Shown here: positions 29,106 to 37,372 of the stretch, piece after piece | Numbering within the stretch: the stretch's first letter is position 1 | How the letters are laid out: each line of letters begins with the position of its first letter | NCBI RefSeq assembly: GCF_001936575.1 | Contig: NZ_MSMP01000004.1 | Location: forward strand, 162,921 to 226,920 | DNA length: 64,000 bases | Direction of reading: 5' to 3' | Origin: Tenacibaculum agarivorans | Lineage (GTDB): Bacteria > Bacteroidota > Bacteroidia > Flavobacteriales > Flavobacteriaceae | Notes under the pieces: model-generated | What the model was told of the DNA's origin: nothing | Databases searched by the model: none | Seen by the model: the letters and a program-made list of their open reading frames with translations, nothing else | Program-made: the position numbers and the translations under genes

Positions 29106-30011
29106 TTAGTTCCATAACGGATGGTCTTTCCATCCTTCTGGAAAGCCCATTTCTTTTTCTTGTTCTAAAGGGCATTTTGCCATTAGTTTTTTTAATTTTT
29201 TCTTAAAATGATGATTAGGGTCAATTTCTCCTAACATATAATTTACGCAGCAAAGTGTTGCATATAATTTATTTGCATAGATACTATTAATTTCAGCCTT
29301 TGATAAAAACGTATTTGTAGTATGATATGGTAATTTAGGTATTGCCGATAATCTTCTGTTCCATAATCGTCCATGATGCGCACAAATATTTCGCAAGCTT
29401 GAAAAACAAAACATCCAGTTTTCTAAAATGAAAAATTTGGGCAAGCCAAAACTTCTGCTTATAGTTTCCTTTTCGGGGCTTTTCTTTAAATTCTGATAAA
29501 ATTTAGAAAGTGTCCCCATACTCGCTACCTCTAAACTCATCCATGATGGTGGTTGTGAAGGTGAAGAATATTTTTCTTTATAGTGTTTTATAAATGTCTC
29601 ATCACTTCGCTCTACTTCTTTATTTAAGGTTTCAAGATGTTTGGCAAACCTTGCAATGTCTCGAAACAAATTAGGGTCTGTTTGCCAGTGACTTCCATGA
29701 GTTAAAGCAAAATGATAAATAATTTGAGTACGTAAGGCTATTTCTATTTTCTCTATGGCATCAAAAACTAACAATCGTAGCTTCCTATCGAATTTATACA
29801 GTTTAATAATAGTCTCGAAATCCACATCAACAATAAACGGATGGTTAGGGTCATCATTATTTTGAAAAGGATAAGTGTAAGCTCTCAATCTATAAAAACT
29901 TATACGAGACAAGGTGTGTTCTGCTACAGCTTCATCTTGAAAGCTTAACCCTCTGTCTTTAAGTTTTTGAATTTGTTCTGGAAAAGGAACGGCTGGTTTA
30001 CTATATTTCAT
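29106..30011 (-). CDS. Abi_2/AbiD/F family abortive-infection protein (HEPN-like)
   Basis: A 301-residue protein starting KYSKPAVPFPEQIQKLKDRG, with the SRISFYRLRAYTYPF block and the conserved RNICAHHGRLWNR motif near residues 208-220. The R-x4-H spacing within it is that of HEPN ribonucleases. Family members stop phage growth by killing or arresting the infected cell, probably by RNA cleavage. It sits between mod and res on the same strand, 163 bp after mod and 81 bp before res, so it appears to be embedded in the type III operon. Confidence 0.88.
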   Translation of the reverse strand: MKYSKPAVPFPEQIQKLKDRGLSFQDEAVAEHTLSRISFYRLRAYTYPFQNNDDPNHPFIVDVDFETIIKLYKFDRKLRLLVFDAIEKIEIALRTQIIYHFALTHGSHWQTDPNLFRDIARFAKHLETLNKEVERSDETFIKHYKEKYSSPSQPPSWMSLEVASMGTLSKFYQNLKKSPEKETISRSFGLPKFFILENWMFCFSSLRNICAHHGRLWNRRLSAIPKLPYHTTNTFLSKAEINSIYANKLYATLCCVNYMLGEIDPNHHFKKKLKKLMAKCPLEQEKEMGFPEGWKDHPLWN

Positions 30012-30014
30012 AGG

Positions 30015-30143
30015 CTATTGTTGTGCTTGAAGATTAACAAAACCTATAAAAATCGAAAACTCGCCCAGGTGCGCTGTTCTTTTGGGAAGCGTGGCGAGTA
30101 TTATTACTGCAAATATAAGAAGTTTTGTTAATATAATGTTCAT
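30015..30143 (-). CDS. Possible 42-aa membrane peptide between mod and abi
   Basis: From an ATG at 30143 the frame encodes a peptide with one hydrophobic helix (LLIFAVIILATL) and a polar tail, ending 3 bp before the Abi start. The region also contains a CTCGCC/GGCGAG inverted pair, so it may be a noncoding structured spacer instead. The only evidence for coding is the position and the hydrophobic run. Confidence 0.25.
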   Translation of the reverse strand: MNIILTKLLIFAVIILATLPKRTAHLGEFSIFIGFVNLQAQQ

Positions 30144-30174
30144 AACGTTTGTTAAATTTTCTTGCAAGCAAAAG

Positions 30175-32046
30175 TTAGATGCTCTTAATCTCGGTAATAC
30201 CGTAGCGCTTAAGGGTTTGTACTGCATTTGTTTTTTCTACATCGGTGAAGCCTGTGTCTTTAAAAATAACACGGCAAACTTCTGGGTTGAGGTCTTCTTT
30301 CCATTTCCCAATACCCTCGGTTACTTTGCTGGTTAGGTTATCTCCTAAACAAATAAATAATGCTCCAAAACCAACATTAAACACCGTTTTACCTTCTATA
30401 GTTTTTTCTTCTATAGGTAAGGTAAGGTCTAAACCGTATTTTAAGAGTATCTCGTACAATACGTCTTCTTCTGTTCTATCATCTTTTATATTGCTTACTG
30501 CATCCCAAAGGTTAGCCTCTAGCTCGTTGGGGTTACCATCCCAAGTTTTTATATTACTACTGTCTAGTTTAAATACTTTAAAGCCGAGGTCAACATTTGA
30601 ATTAAGATTAACTTCTTTGATTTTTCTTAATCTATCTTTAGCTATCTCTGGAATAGTTTTATAATTTGCCTTAGAAGCCTCACTGTTTTCTGGACAACTT
30701 TCGGGTAATTGAACCATAATATATTTAACATTCCCCTCGTTTTCAACATTATACTTAATAACCGAATGAGCAGTAGATGCTGAGCCAGAAAAGAAATCAA
30801 CTACAATGTCATTGTTATTTGGTGCCGACATCAATAATAAGTCATTCATCAACTCAATAGGCTTAACATAGTCAAAATATGACCTCTCAATTTTGAAAAG
30901 ATTTTTTATGGTCTCTGTACCTTTGGCATTGATATAATCTTTAGTGAATAATGTTGTAAATTGCTTTATTCTTGGTGAATCATCTCTTAATTTCTCATAA
31001 ACTATGTAAGTACCATTTTCTCTTTTTTCATAAATAACATCACCATCTTTAACTTTCTGATGCATTTTTTCTTTACCAAGTCTCCATCTCCCATCACTTC
31101 CATCATTCCTTATAGGGAACACTTCTTCACCATTTGGTCCAGATATAGCAAAATACATTGACGGTGAATCTTCTCTTCTCGAACCAGCACCCCATTTATT
31201 CAACTCTCTTCCTTTAGCATATCTCCCTCTTTCATCTTCTAAATTAAGAACTATTCCATCCACCTCTCTACCTGTAAAAGAAATTTTGTTAATATTTTTA
31301 GAAAAACAAATAATGTAATCATGGGACACTCTAATATTTTTTGATTGACTCCCACCCCTAATTGCCTCTCTTATTATTTCAGCAATAAAATTTTCCTCAC
31401 CAAAAATTTCATTCCCAATTTTTTTTAAATTTTCAACCTCATTATCATCAATACTCATAAAAATAACACCATCGTCTTTTAGTAAATTTCTGGCTAAACG
31501 TAAACGAGGATACATCATGTTTAACCAATTAGAATGGTAACGTCCGTCACTATCGCTATTGGTACTTAATTTATTACCTTCACTATTTAATTGCCCTGTA
31601 AGTTCTTGGTAATTTTTTAGGTTGTCTTTGTAATTGTCTTTATATACAAAATCCTTACCTGTATTGTATGGCGGGTCTATATAAATCATTTTTACTTTAC
31701 CTGCATAAGATTTTTGTAGCAGTTTTAATACTTCCAGATTATCACCTTCTATGTAAAGGTTTTCAGTAGTATCCCAATCTAAGCTATCTTCTTTTACTGG
31801 TCTTAATGTACCTGTACTGGGTTTGTGAGCTTCTCTACGTGCTTGTGCTTTACCAGCCCATGTAAAACGGTAGTATTCATCTTCGTCTTCTATAGCTTCG
31901 CCCAAAACGTCTTGTAGCACTTTAAAATCTATCTTACCTTCGGTAACAATTTCTGGGAACAGTTGTTTTAGTTTTTCTATGTTATCGGCTACTAAATCCT
32001 TGCTTTGGGTTAGGGTATCGCCTTGTTCTATTTTTTCTATGCTCAT
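30175..32046 (-). CDS. mod: Type III restriction-modification Mod subunit (adenine-N6 methyltransferase)
   Basis: A 623-residue protein. The catalytic motif IYIDPPYNTG near residue 122 precedes the SAM-binding motif VVDFFSGSAST near 417, the order expected of beta-class N6-adenine methylases such as type III Mod. The 250-300 residues between them contain the target recognition domain. A conserved N-terminal stretch (YYRFTWAGKAQARREAH) is typical of Mod. It methylates one strand of the recognition site and guides Res. The start overlaps the preceding DUF4391 gene by 4 bp (ATGA), so translation is probably coupled. Confidence 0.93.
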   Translation of the reverse strand: MSIEKIEQGDTLTQSKDLVADNIEKLKQLFPEIVTEGKIDFKVLQDVLGEAIEDEDEYYRFTWAGKAQARREAHKPSTGTLRPVKEDSLDWDTTENLYIEGDNLEVLKLLQKSYAGKVKMIYIDPPYNTGKDFVYKDNYKDNLKNYQELTGQLNSEGNKLSTNSDSDGRYHSNWLNMMYPRLRLARNLLKDDGVIFMSIDDNEVENLKKIGNEIFGEENFIAEIIREAIRGGSQSKNIRVSHDYIICFSKNINKISFTGREVDGIVLNLEDERGRYAKGRELNKWGAGSRREDSPSMYFAISGPNGEEVFPIRNDGSDGRWRLGKEKMHQKVKDGDVIYEKRENGTYIVYEKLRDDSPRIKQFTTLFTKDYINAKGTETIKNLFKIERSYFDYVKPIELMNDLLLMSAPNNNDIVVDFFSGSASTAHSVIKYNVENEGNVKYIMVQLPESCPENSEASKANYKTIPEIAKDRLRKIKEVNLNSNVDLGFKVFKLDSSNIKTWDGNPNELEANLWDAVSNIKDDRTEEDVLYEILLKYGLDLTLPIEEKTIEGKTVFNVGFGALFICLGDNLTSKVTEGIGKWKEDLNPEVCRVIFKDTGFTDVEKTNAVQTLKRYGITEIKSI

Positions 32047-32813
32047 GTTGTGGTGAGTTGTTGTTTAATGTCTTCTATTTCTTGTCTCTTTTTCTGTATT
32101 GCTACATTTAAAGCTACTTTATTATTTAGTTGTTTTTCTTTACTTAACTGGCTTTTTAGGCTGGTTATTTCGGTTTCTATGTTTTCTATAGCTAAAAGAT
32201 TAGCCATGTCTTCTTCAGTACGTTTTTGGTTACGTTTGGTAAAAGTACCTATGCTATGAGCTACTTGGTATTGCACTACAGTCTGTATATAGCTTTTGTA
32301 AGTGGTTTCTAGATTGGTTTTGTCCAGATTATTAAATTCCAAAGCATTAAAAAATGCTAAGGTCTGCTCGTTTTTATACAATTTAGATAAAGTTGAGGTA
32401 TTGAAATATTGCTCTACTACCAGTTTGTTGTTATCTACTTGGTTAATGCGTTTTTCAGCTACATTAATTATAAAATCGTTGCCATCTTCAACTACCAAAA
32501 CCACTTGATGTGCAATGTATTTTTGGATGAATTGTGTACAACTATCAGCATATTTTCCTAATTGATTATTAGGTAAAGTACAGCTAATAATTAAAATATT
32601 CTCATAGCTATCAGTTTCTGTTAATACACTTGGAATGTTACTTTTTTCAAAATTAACTTGCGCTACTATTTCCATAGCAGTAATGGTGTTGTTTAACAAC
32701 TTCTTTTCAGTACTTGTAAGGCTGAAATTTCGTAGAAAAAAAGCTTTGGTTAAACGTTGGTTTACAAGGCTGCGCTCTGGTATTTTAAATATGTTATTAA
32801 ACGAACTACTCAT
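32043..32813 (-). CDS. DUF4391 protein of the type III R-M operon
   Basis: A 256-residue protein with an IPERSLVNQRLTKAFFLRNF N-terminus and an ILIISCTL / HQVVLVVE core as in DUF4391 proteins, ending in a coiled coil (TEITSLKSQLSKEKQLNN). DUF4391 genes often lie between a helicase gene and mod in type III-like defence clusters, which is the case here: its start abuts the helicase stop and its end overlaps mod by 4 bp. The biochemical role is unknown; it may bridge the helicase and the methylase. Confidence 0.8.
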   Translation of the reverse strand: MSSSFNNIFKIPERSLVNQRLTKAFFLRNFSLTSTEKKLLNNTITAMEIVAQVNFEKSNIPSVLTETDSYENILIISCTLPNNQLGKYADSCTQFIQKYIAHQVVLVVEDGNDFIINVAEKRINQVDNNKLVVEQYFNTSTLSKLYKNEQTLAFFNALEFNNLDKTNLETTYKSYIQTVVQYQVAHSIGTFTKRNQKRTEEDMANLLAIENIETEITSLKSQLSKEKQLNNKVALNVAIQKKRQEIEDIKQQLTTT

Positions 32814-35800
32814 TTATTTTATAATTAAATAACTCACCAATTCCAACGCATCATCATTATTTGCGTTTTTGTTTAACAAGTTTACCATACCACGAGTAGC
32901 TAACATATCTAAACCAACTTCTTCCTGTACGCCAGCTACCTCTTTTATACACTTTTTTAATAGCTTGGTATAGGCTTCCATTTTTTTAGTGGCTTTGGTT
33001 TCTTGGTTAAATCGAGCAACCAAATCTGGTAATACTTTATCGTTGCCCATACATAGCTTTCTAAAATAATCTAGTGCTACTCTAGTTTGCGTTGCCGCAA
33101 GCATTTCCTCACCATCTAAACTGGCATAAACTAAAAAATATGGATATAAAATATTGTTTTTAAGCTTATCGTTTATGGCGTTACTCGTGTCTTTTAAACA
33201 AAAGATTACACCTTCTTTTATACTAGGTAAATTAGATTTTACAATAGCGTAAGAGGCTGGTGGTATTTCGTTTAAAGCTTCAATTTGCGTATCGGTACTT
33301 TTTTCTAAATCGATTTTAAAATCATTAAAGGTCATATCTGTAATAGAAATATTTCCGTTAATATCTTCTAAATCTAGCACTTGGTTTTGCAACTGTTTTA
33401 ATTGGCGTTTACGATAATCTAAATCTTGCATTTCACGGCTGTTTCTTGAAATAATATTATCTTCTCCTGTTGCTGAAACATCTAGCATTACCATACGTCC
33501 TTGCACTTTAGCTACCAAATCGATAAAGTTATCCAGCTCCATACTAGGAAAGAAGTTAACCAATTGAATTTGCTCATTAATAGAACCAATTCGGTCTATA
33601 CGCCCGAAACGTTGAATGATACGCACTGGATTCCAGTGAATGTCGTAGTTAACAAGGTAATCGCAGTCTTGTAAATTCTGACCTTCTGAAATACAATCGG
33701 TACAGAATAAAATATCTATCTCACTGGTTGCCTCTGGGTATATGTCTTTACGTTTTTTTGAAAGTGGTGAAAAATGGGTTAGGATGGTGTTGAGGTCGTT
33801 TCTACAATCTTTCATATTGGTTTTGTTCTGACCAGAACCCGTTACCAATGCAGTATTTAAACCTTTTTCAGCTTTTAACCAATCTTTTAATTCGTGGTAC
33901 AAATAGTTAGCAGTATCGGCAAATGCCGTAAATACAATTACCTTTTTATTATTTCCATTTAATGGGTTTTCAATTTTATCGTTTATTAAGTTTTTAAGCT
34001 TCAAAAGCTTTGCATCACGTTTCACATCTATTAACTTAATGCTTGCCAATAAGCTTGTTAAAACGGCTTTATCTTGCTTTAAATCCTGTTTCCAACGTAT
34101 GCTATCAATATCTTGAATAAGTACTTTGGTTTTACCTCCAATTAACAAGTCTTCCAATTCTGTATCATCTATATCAATATCGGTTATGTTTATATCTAGG
34201 TCGATATTACCATTTTGATGCTCTTCTAACTGTTTTAAGTTTGAGTTTACCAAACTTATTAGTTTTTCTACAGTAAGCTTAAACGAGTGTATAGAACTTT
34301 CTAAACGTTTTAGAAGGTTTACACGCATTAAGTAAATTAAACTTTGCTCACGGTCAACTTGTTTAAATACGCTACCTGTATGGGTTTGCATATCATATTT
34401 TTCCTCATAATACTCTCGTTTATCTGACCTTACATAACCTAGTGGTGTATATGAAGCCAGCGTTAAGGTGCTTATTTCATCGTAGATTTGCCCAATATCC
34501 TTAAACTGATTTTTGGTATCAATTTCTGGATGAACCGTAATTGGTGTTAAACGATTTGGAAACTTACCAATATCAGCGGTATCGTAATACTTTTCGATAT
34601 GTTTTCTTGACCTTGCAATGGTTAGCATATCCAGTATTTTGAAATATGCCCCATCTAAATGTTGCATCAATTCATTAACATCTAAATCATCTGGGTCACC
34701 GTCCCGAAACCAATTGGTAAATCTGCGTTGTGAATCCCTCATAACTTGAGTTATACTATCAATACCATATGAAGTAAATGCAGCATCATCGCCTTCTGTA
34801 ATAAAGGAAATCTGATTTTTAAGGTCATTCATTTTATTATTTACAGGAGTAGCAGATAACATTAAAACTTTGGTTCTAATATTTGCCTTAATAACATCGT
34901 TCATTAAACGTTTATAGCGAGTCATTCCCTTTTTAGTAGGGTTATTTCTAAAATTATGAGATTCATCAATCACGACTAAATCATAATTTCCCCAATTAAC
35001 AGTTTCAAGGTCTATGTCTCCAGACTTTCCACGCATTCTAGACAAGTCTGTGTGATTAAGTATATTGTAGTTTAACCTGTCTTCAGCTAGAATATTGCGT
35101 TTGTCATTTAAAGTGTAAACCGTCCAGTTTTCTCTAAGTTTTTTAGGAGCTAGTACTAAAATTCTACTATTTCGTAATTGATAATATTTAATTACACCAA
35201 GAGCTTCAAAAGTTTTACCTAAACCAACGCTATCGGCTATAACACACCCTCCATAAGTTTCTATCTTTTCAATAGCACCTATCACGGCATCCTTTTGAAA
35301 ATTGTAAAGTAAACTCCATATTTTTGAGTTTTTGAAACCTACTTTTTCAAGTTTTTCATCTGCTCTTTCATTAATCGTAGAATAACGGAATATTTCACGA
35401 ATACAATATTTATAAATGGCTTCTCCTGTGAAGTTTGATGTGCCTTTTTCAAGTTCTTCAACTACAACATCGTTTAATGACTGACTACTATTATCCCATG
35501 AATTTAAAAATAGTTTTAAATAGGTTTGATTGGTGTCTTCAATTGAATTTATAAGAACAGGAAACTCTGACGACAATACCCCCAAACTAATCGAATCTAA
35601 ATTCAGAGGCGTTAAGGTAAAGCATGTTGAACTATCCTCATTTTCAACAACAAGTATGTTCTGGTTTGCAGTGCTTCCTTTTCTGAACTGGATTTTATCC
35701 TCAATTAAGCCAATTACTTGGTTTATTTTATACTTCCTATCTAATGCTAAATTTAGTTTTTGTTCAGCATCATTCTGTATAAATTTGAACTCCCCTTCGG

Positions 35801-35972
35801 TCTTGAGGTCTAATAGTATATTTACTTGGCTAGACTTTTTCAGTATTTCTATTAATTCAAAAACCGCAAAAGCCGTAAAGTAATTACAACTAATATAAAC
35901 CTTTGATTTTTCATTAATTAAATACTTTATCTCATCAATTAACAAGGTATCTTGATTATTTATTAATTTCAT
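32814..35972 (-). CDS. SNF2/SF2 helicase with N-terminal PLD-like region, defence-associated
   Basis: A 1052-residue protein. The N-terminal 200 residues look like a degenerate phospholipase D-type domain (YISCNYFTAFAVFELIEIL ... FTLTPLNLDS), without a clear HKD motif. Helicase motifs follow: Walker A ADSVGLGKTFEA near 246, DESHNFRN near 334, LSATPVNN, and the SNF2-type C-terminal half with CTDCISEGQNLQ and QRFGRIDRIGS near 787. It opens directly after the XRE gene (stop TAA abutting ATG) and leads into DUF4391 and Mod. Helicases of this type accompany several anti-phage systems; its exact partner role here is inference. Confidence 0.88.
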   Translation of the reverse strand: MKLINNQDTLLIDEIKYLINEKSKVYISCNYFTAFAVFELIEILKKSSQVNILLDLKTEGEFKFIQNDAEQKLNLALDRKYKINQVIGLIEDKIQFRKGSTANQNILVVENEDSSTCFTLTPLNLDSISLGVLSSEFPVLINSIEDTNQTYLKLFLNSWDNSSQSLNDVVVEELEKGTSNFTGEAIYKYCIREIFRYSTINERADEKLEKVGFKNSKIWSLLYNFQKDAVIGAIEKIETYGGCVIADSVGLGKTFEALGVIKYYQLRNSRILVLAPKKLRENWTVYTLNDKRNILAEDRLNYNILNHTDLSRMRGKSGDIDLETVNWGNYDLVVIDESHNFRNNPTKKGMTRYKRLMNDVIKANIRTKVLMLSATPVNNKMNDLKNQISFITEGDDAAFTSYGIDSITQVMRDSQRRFTNWFRDGDPDDLDVNELMQHLDGAYFKILDMLTIARSRKHIEKYYDTADIGKFPNRLTPITVHPEIDTKNQFKDIGQIYDEISTLTLASYTPLGYVRSDKREYYEEKYDMQTHTGSVFKQVDREQSLIYLMRVNLLKRLESSIHSFKLTVEKLISLVNSNLKQLEEHQNGNIDLDINITDIDIDDTELEDLLIGGKTKVLIQDIDSIRWKQDLKQDKAVLTSLLASIKLIDVKRDAKLLKLKNLINDKIENPLNGNNKKVIVFTAFADTANYLYHELKDWLKAEKGLNTALVTGSGQNKTNMKDCRNDLNTILTHFSPLSKKRKDIYPEATSEIDILFCTDCISEGQNLQDCDYLVNYDIHWNPVRIIQRFGRIDRIGSINEQIQLVNFFPSMELDNFIDLVAKVQGRMVMLDVSATGEDNIISRNSREMQDLDYRKRQLKQLQNQVLDLEDINGNISITDMTFNDFKIDLEKSTDTQIEALNEIPPASYAIVKSNLPSIKEGVIFCLKDTSNAINDKLKNNILYPYFLVYASLDGEEMLAATQTRVALDYFRKLCMGNDKVLPDLVARFNQETKATKKMEAYTKLLKKCIKEVAGVQEEVGLDMLATRGMVNLLNKNANNDDALELVSYLIIK

Positions 35973-36173
35973 TTAGCAGTTTTTTTTATTATCGATAAGC
36001 AAATCTTTAACACTAACATTTAGCAATTCGGCAATTTGATAAAGCACCTCGACACGAGGCTGCCTCCTATTTGCTACATAACTGTTAACCATATTATAGC
36101 TTTTACCTAATTTTTCCGCCAGAAAACCTTGCTTAATACCTTTTTCTTGCAATACTTCTTTTATACGATTCAT
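35973..36173 (-). CDS. XRE-family HTH regulator heading the defence operon
   Basis: A 66-residue Cro/CI-type HTH protein: IKQGFLAEKLGKSYNMVNSY is the helix-turn-helix and RQPRVEVLYQIAELLNV the rest of the fold. The size and place, first in an R-M operon and immediately followed by the helicase gene, match controller (C) proteins that delay nuclease expression until methylation is complete. Two inverted repeats directly upstream are candidate operators. The autoregulation is inferred. Confidence 0.88.
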   Translation of the reverse strand: MNRIKEVLQEKGIKQGFLAEKLGKSYNMVNSYVANRRQPRVEVLYQIAELLNVSVKDLLIDNKKNC

Positions 36174-36180
36174 AAAGGTA

Positions 36181-36228
36181 TAGTTTTAGAAAACTAAATA
36201 TAAAACATTATCTCATAAAATGAGATAA
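36181..36228 (-). promoter_or_regulatory. Two operator-like dyads in front of the XRE regulator
   Basis: Dyad A: TAGTTTT-AG-AAAACTA (36181-36196), 8 bp upstream of the start. Dyad B: TTATCTCAT-AAA-ATGAGATAA (36208-36228), a perfect 9-bp inverted repeat. Two spaced dyads before a controller gene are typical of C-protein operators, where one activates and the other represses. Between and across them lies TAGTTTTC on the minus strand, a near match to the -7 box. Confidence 0.6.
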
Positions 36229-36286
36229 AACTTACAGAAAAATAGTCTTTTCAATTGCAGCTGCATATTTATTATAAAAGACTACT

Positions 36287-36487
36287 ATGAAACAGAAAAC
36301 ATATTACAAATTTGCTGAGGTTTTAAAACTAACTGGCATAAGCGAACGCACGTTTCGTTACCGTATTAAAGAACTCAAACAAAAATACAAAGACACTCCA
36401 GACTTACTATATAAGAAAAAGCATAGTTGGAGAATACATGTTTCATTACTAAATGAATTTAATAACAAACGATTAAACAAAAACTAG
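36287..36487 (+). CDS. Small HTH protein divergent from the defence operon
   Basis: 66 residues, highly basic, with a MerR/excisionase-like HTH: YKFAEVLKLTGISERTFRYR followed by a lysine-rich wing. It is transcribed away from the XRE gene across a 113-bp gap that carries the two dyads, so one of the dyads may also serve it. It may be an element-1 excisionase or regulator. Confidence 0.65.
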   Translation: MKQKTYYKFAEVLKLTGISERTFRYRIKELKQKYKDTPDLLYKKKHSWRIHVSLLNEFNNKRLNKN

Positions 36488-36490
36488 ACT

Positions 36491-36700
36491 ATGGAAATAA
36501 CTATTGAAAATATTGAACTGCTTTGCACACCACTAACAAAACAGCTATTAATAAATTACGTAAAAACTCAATACGAAGAAAATGCAGACCTTAGTAACGA
36601 ATCGCTACGAATAGAATTACTCTGGCTATATAATAATAATTCCCTAGACCAACTCTTTTTAGGGGAGTACCTCACTAGCGAGACAAACCTAGTACAATAA
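36491..36700 (+). CDS. Small unknown acidic protein
   Basis: 69 residues, acidic and leucine-rich, with no known motif. It follows the basic HTH protein after 3 bp, so the two are probably cotranscribed. A small basic and small acidic protein in one pair is compatible with a toxin-antitoxin or regulator-partner pair, but nothing specific is visible. Confidence 0.5.
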   Translation: MEITIENIELLCTPLTKQLLINYVKTQYEENADLSNESLRIELLWLYNNNSLDQLFLGEYLTSETNLVQ

Positions 36701-36865
36701 TTTTGAGACCCTTCTTACATATTAGTTTTCAATTCTTAAACAAAGTGGATATAATGCCTTTTATACATTTTTTGAACCTACAAGCACACCTATTCGCTAA
36801 CATGCAATTAATAACAATACTCCTATATCGCTTTATTTAAAGGGTTTTTAACGTACCAATACTAT

Positions 36866-37039
36866 ATGGCAAACAAACAGGACATAAATGACCAGATAAA
36901 ACTAAAGAAACATGCAATTAGTTTAGAAAATGATTCTAATAAACTAGCTGGATTACAAAACGATTTGAAAATTCTGGAGCTAAGATTGCAGATTGAAACT
37001 TATAGAGAACGTATTGAAAATTTGAGAAACAAGAATTGA
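36866..37039 (+). CDS. 57-aa coiled-coil protein
   Basis: An ATG frame of 57 codons encodes a protein that is helical almost throughout, with heptad-like leucines (DLKILELRLQIETYRERIEN). It has no membrane segment. It lies near the right end of element 1, 165 bp after the previous gene. Coding is suggested by the clean coiled-coil pattern. Confidence 0.45.
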   Translation: MANKQDINDQIKLKKHAISLENDSNKLAGLQNDLKILELRLQIETYRERIENLRNKN

Positions 37040-37085
37040 ATTCAATATTCTTTAAATCAATTCAAATTGAAGCACTAGCAATTTT

Positions 37086-37097
37086 TCGGGGTAAAAA
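37086..37097 (+). repeat. Right-end copy of the element 1 arm repeat
   Basis: TCGGGGTAAAAA is identical to the two copies in front of the element 1 integrase at 20461 and 20473. It lies 68 bp from the tRNA end, as expected for an integrase arm site. Confidence 0.6.
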
Positions 37098-37118
37098 CAA
37101 GGGAATATTAAAAATAAA

Positions 37119-37149
37119 AAAGCCCTAACAACAACATTGCCAGAGCTTT
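37119..37149 (-). terminator. Terminator of the first tRNA-Leu
   Basis: Read on the minus strand, an 8-bp stem AAAGCTCT / AGGGCTTT (one G-T pair) with a 15-base loop is followed by a long T tract. It lies 15 bp after the tRNA 3' end. Confidence 0.6.
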
Positions 37150-37164
37150 AATTCTTTTTTATTG

Positions 37165-37246
37165 TACGGGTGAAGGGAGTCGAACCCCCACGCCTTGCGG
37201 CACTAGATCCTAAGTCTAGCGTGTCTACCAATTCCACCACACCCGC
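37165..37246 (-). tRNA. tRNA-Leu (anticodon TAG), copy 1
   Basis: 82 nt on the minus strand. Acceptor GCGGGTG pairs with CACCCGT (terminal G-U), discriminator A, CCA not encoded. The anticodon loop CTTAGGA sits on a CTAGA/TCTAG stem, giving anticodon TAG; a variable arm (GTGCCGCAAGGCGT region) and a TTCGACT T-loop are present. It forms the right border of element 1 and the left border of element 2. Confidence 0.95.
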
Positions 37247-37351
37247 TAATACTAGACTAAATACTACATCCGTAAATGTTCCTATAAATTTGGTAGCGCA
37301 AATATACATAAATTCTTAAAACAATATATTTTTCAACTTTCTACGCTTTAG

Positions 37352-37370
37352 TGTGCAAATATTGTGCAAA
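37352..37370 (+). repeat. Left integrase arm-type repeats of element 2
   Basis: TGTGCAAA occurs at 37352 and 37363 (11-bp period). The second copy ends 2 bp before the integrase ATG, so integrase binding here could also repress its own gene. Confidence 0.6.
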
Positions 37371-37372
37371 AA

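Larger units (their letters stand above)
20308..37177. mobile_element. Integrative element 1 in tRNA-Leu(TAG), carrying a type III R-M/Abi defence operon
   Basis: The borders are the displaced tRNA 3' end at 20308 and the full tRNA-Leu at 37165-37246. A tyrosine recombinase gene lies next to the left border and points inward. The repeat TCGGGGTAAAAA occurs twice in front of that gene (20461, 20473) and once near the right end (37086). Cargo includes a primase-like protein, a serine recombinase, several small HTH proteins and the six-gene defence operon. No conjugation genes are visible, so it is either mobilised by another element or no longer transferable. Confidence 0.75.

Noticed and set aside
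31419..31426. Run of eight T (A in the mod coding strand) as a phase-variation tract
   Set aside because: Runs of this length are common in this AT-rich sequence and it is not flanked by other repeat features; no frame evidence for switching.
32302..32832. Plus-strand frames of 65-68 codons in the helicase/DUF4391 region
   Set aside because: They are opposite-strand shadows of overlapping well-supported genes and show no motifs or promoter.
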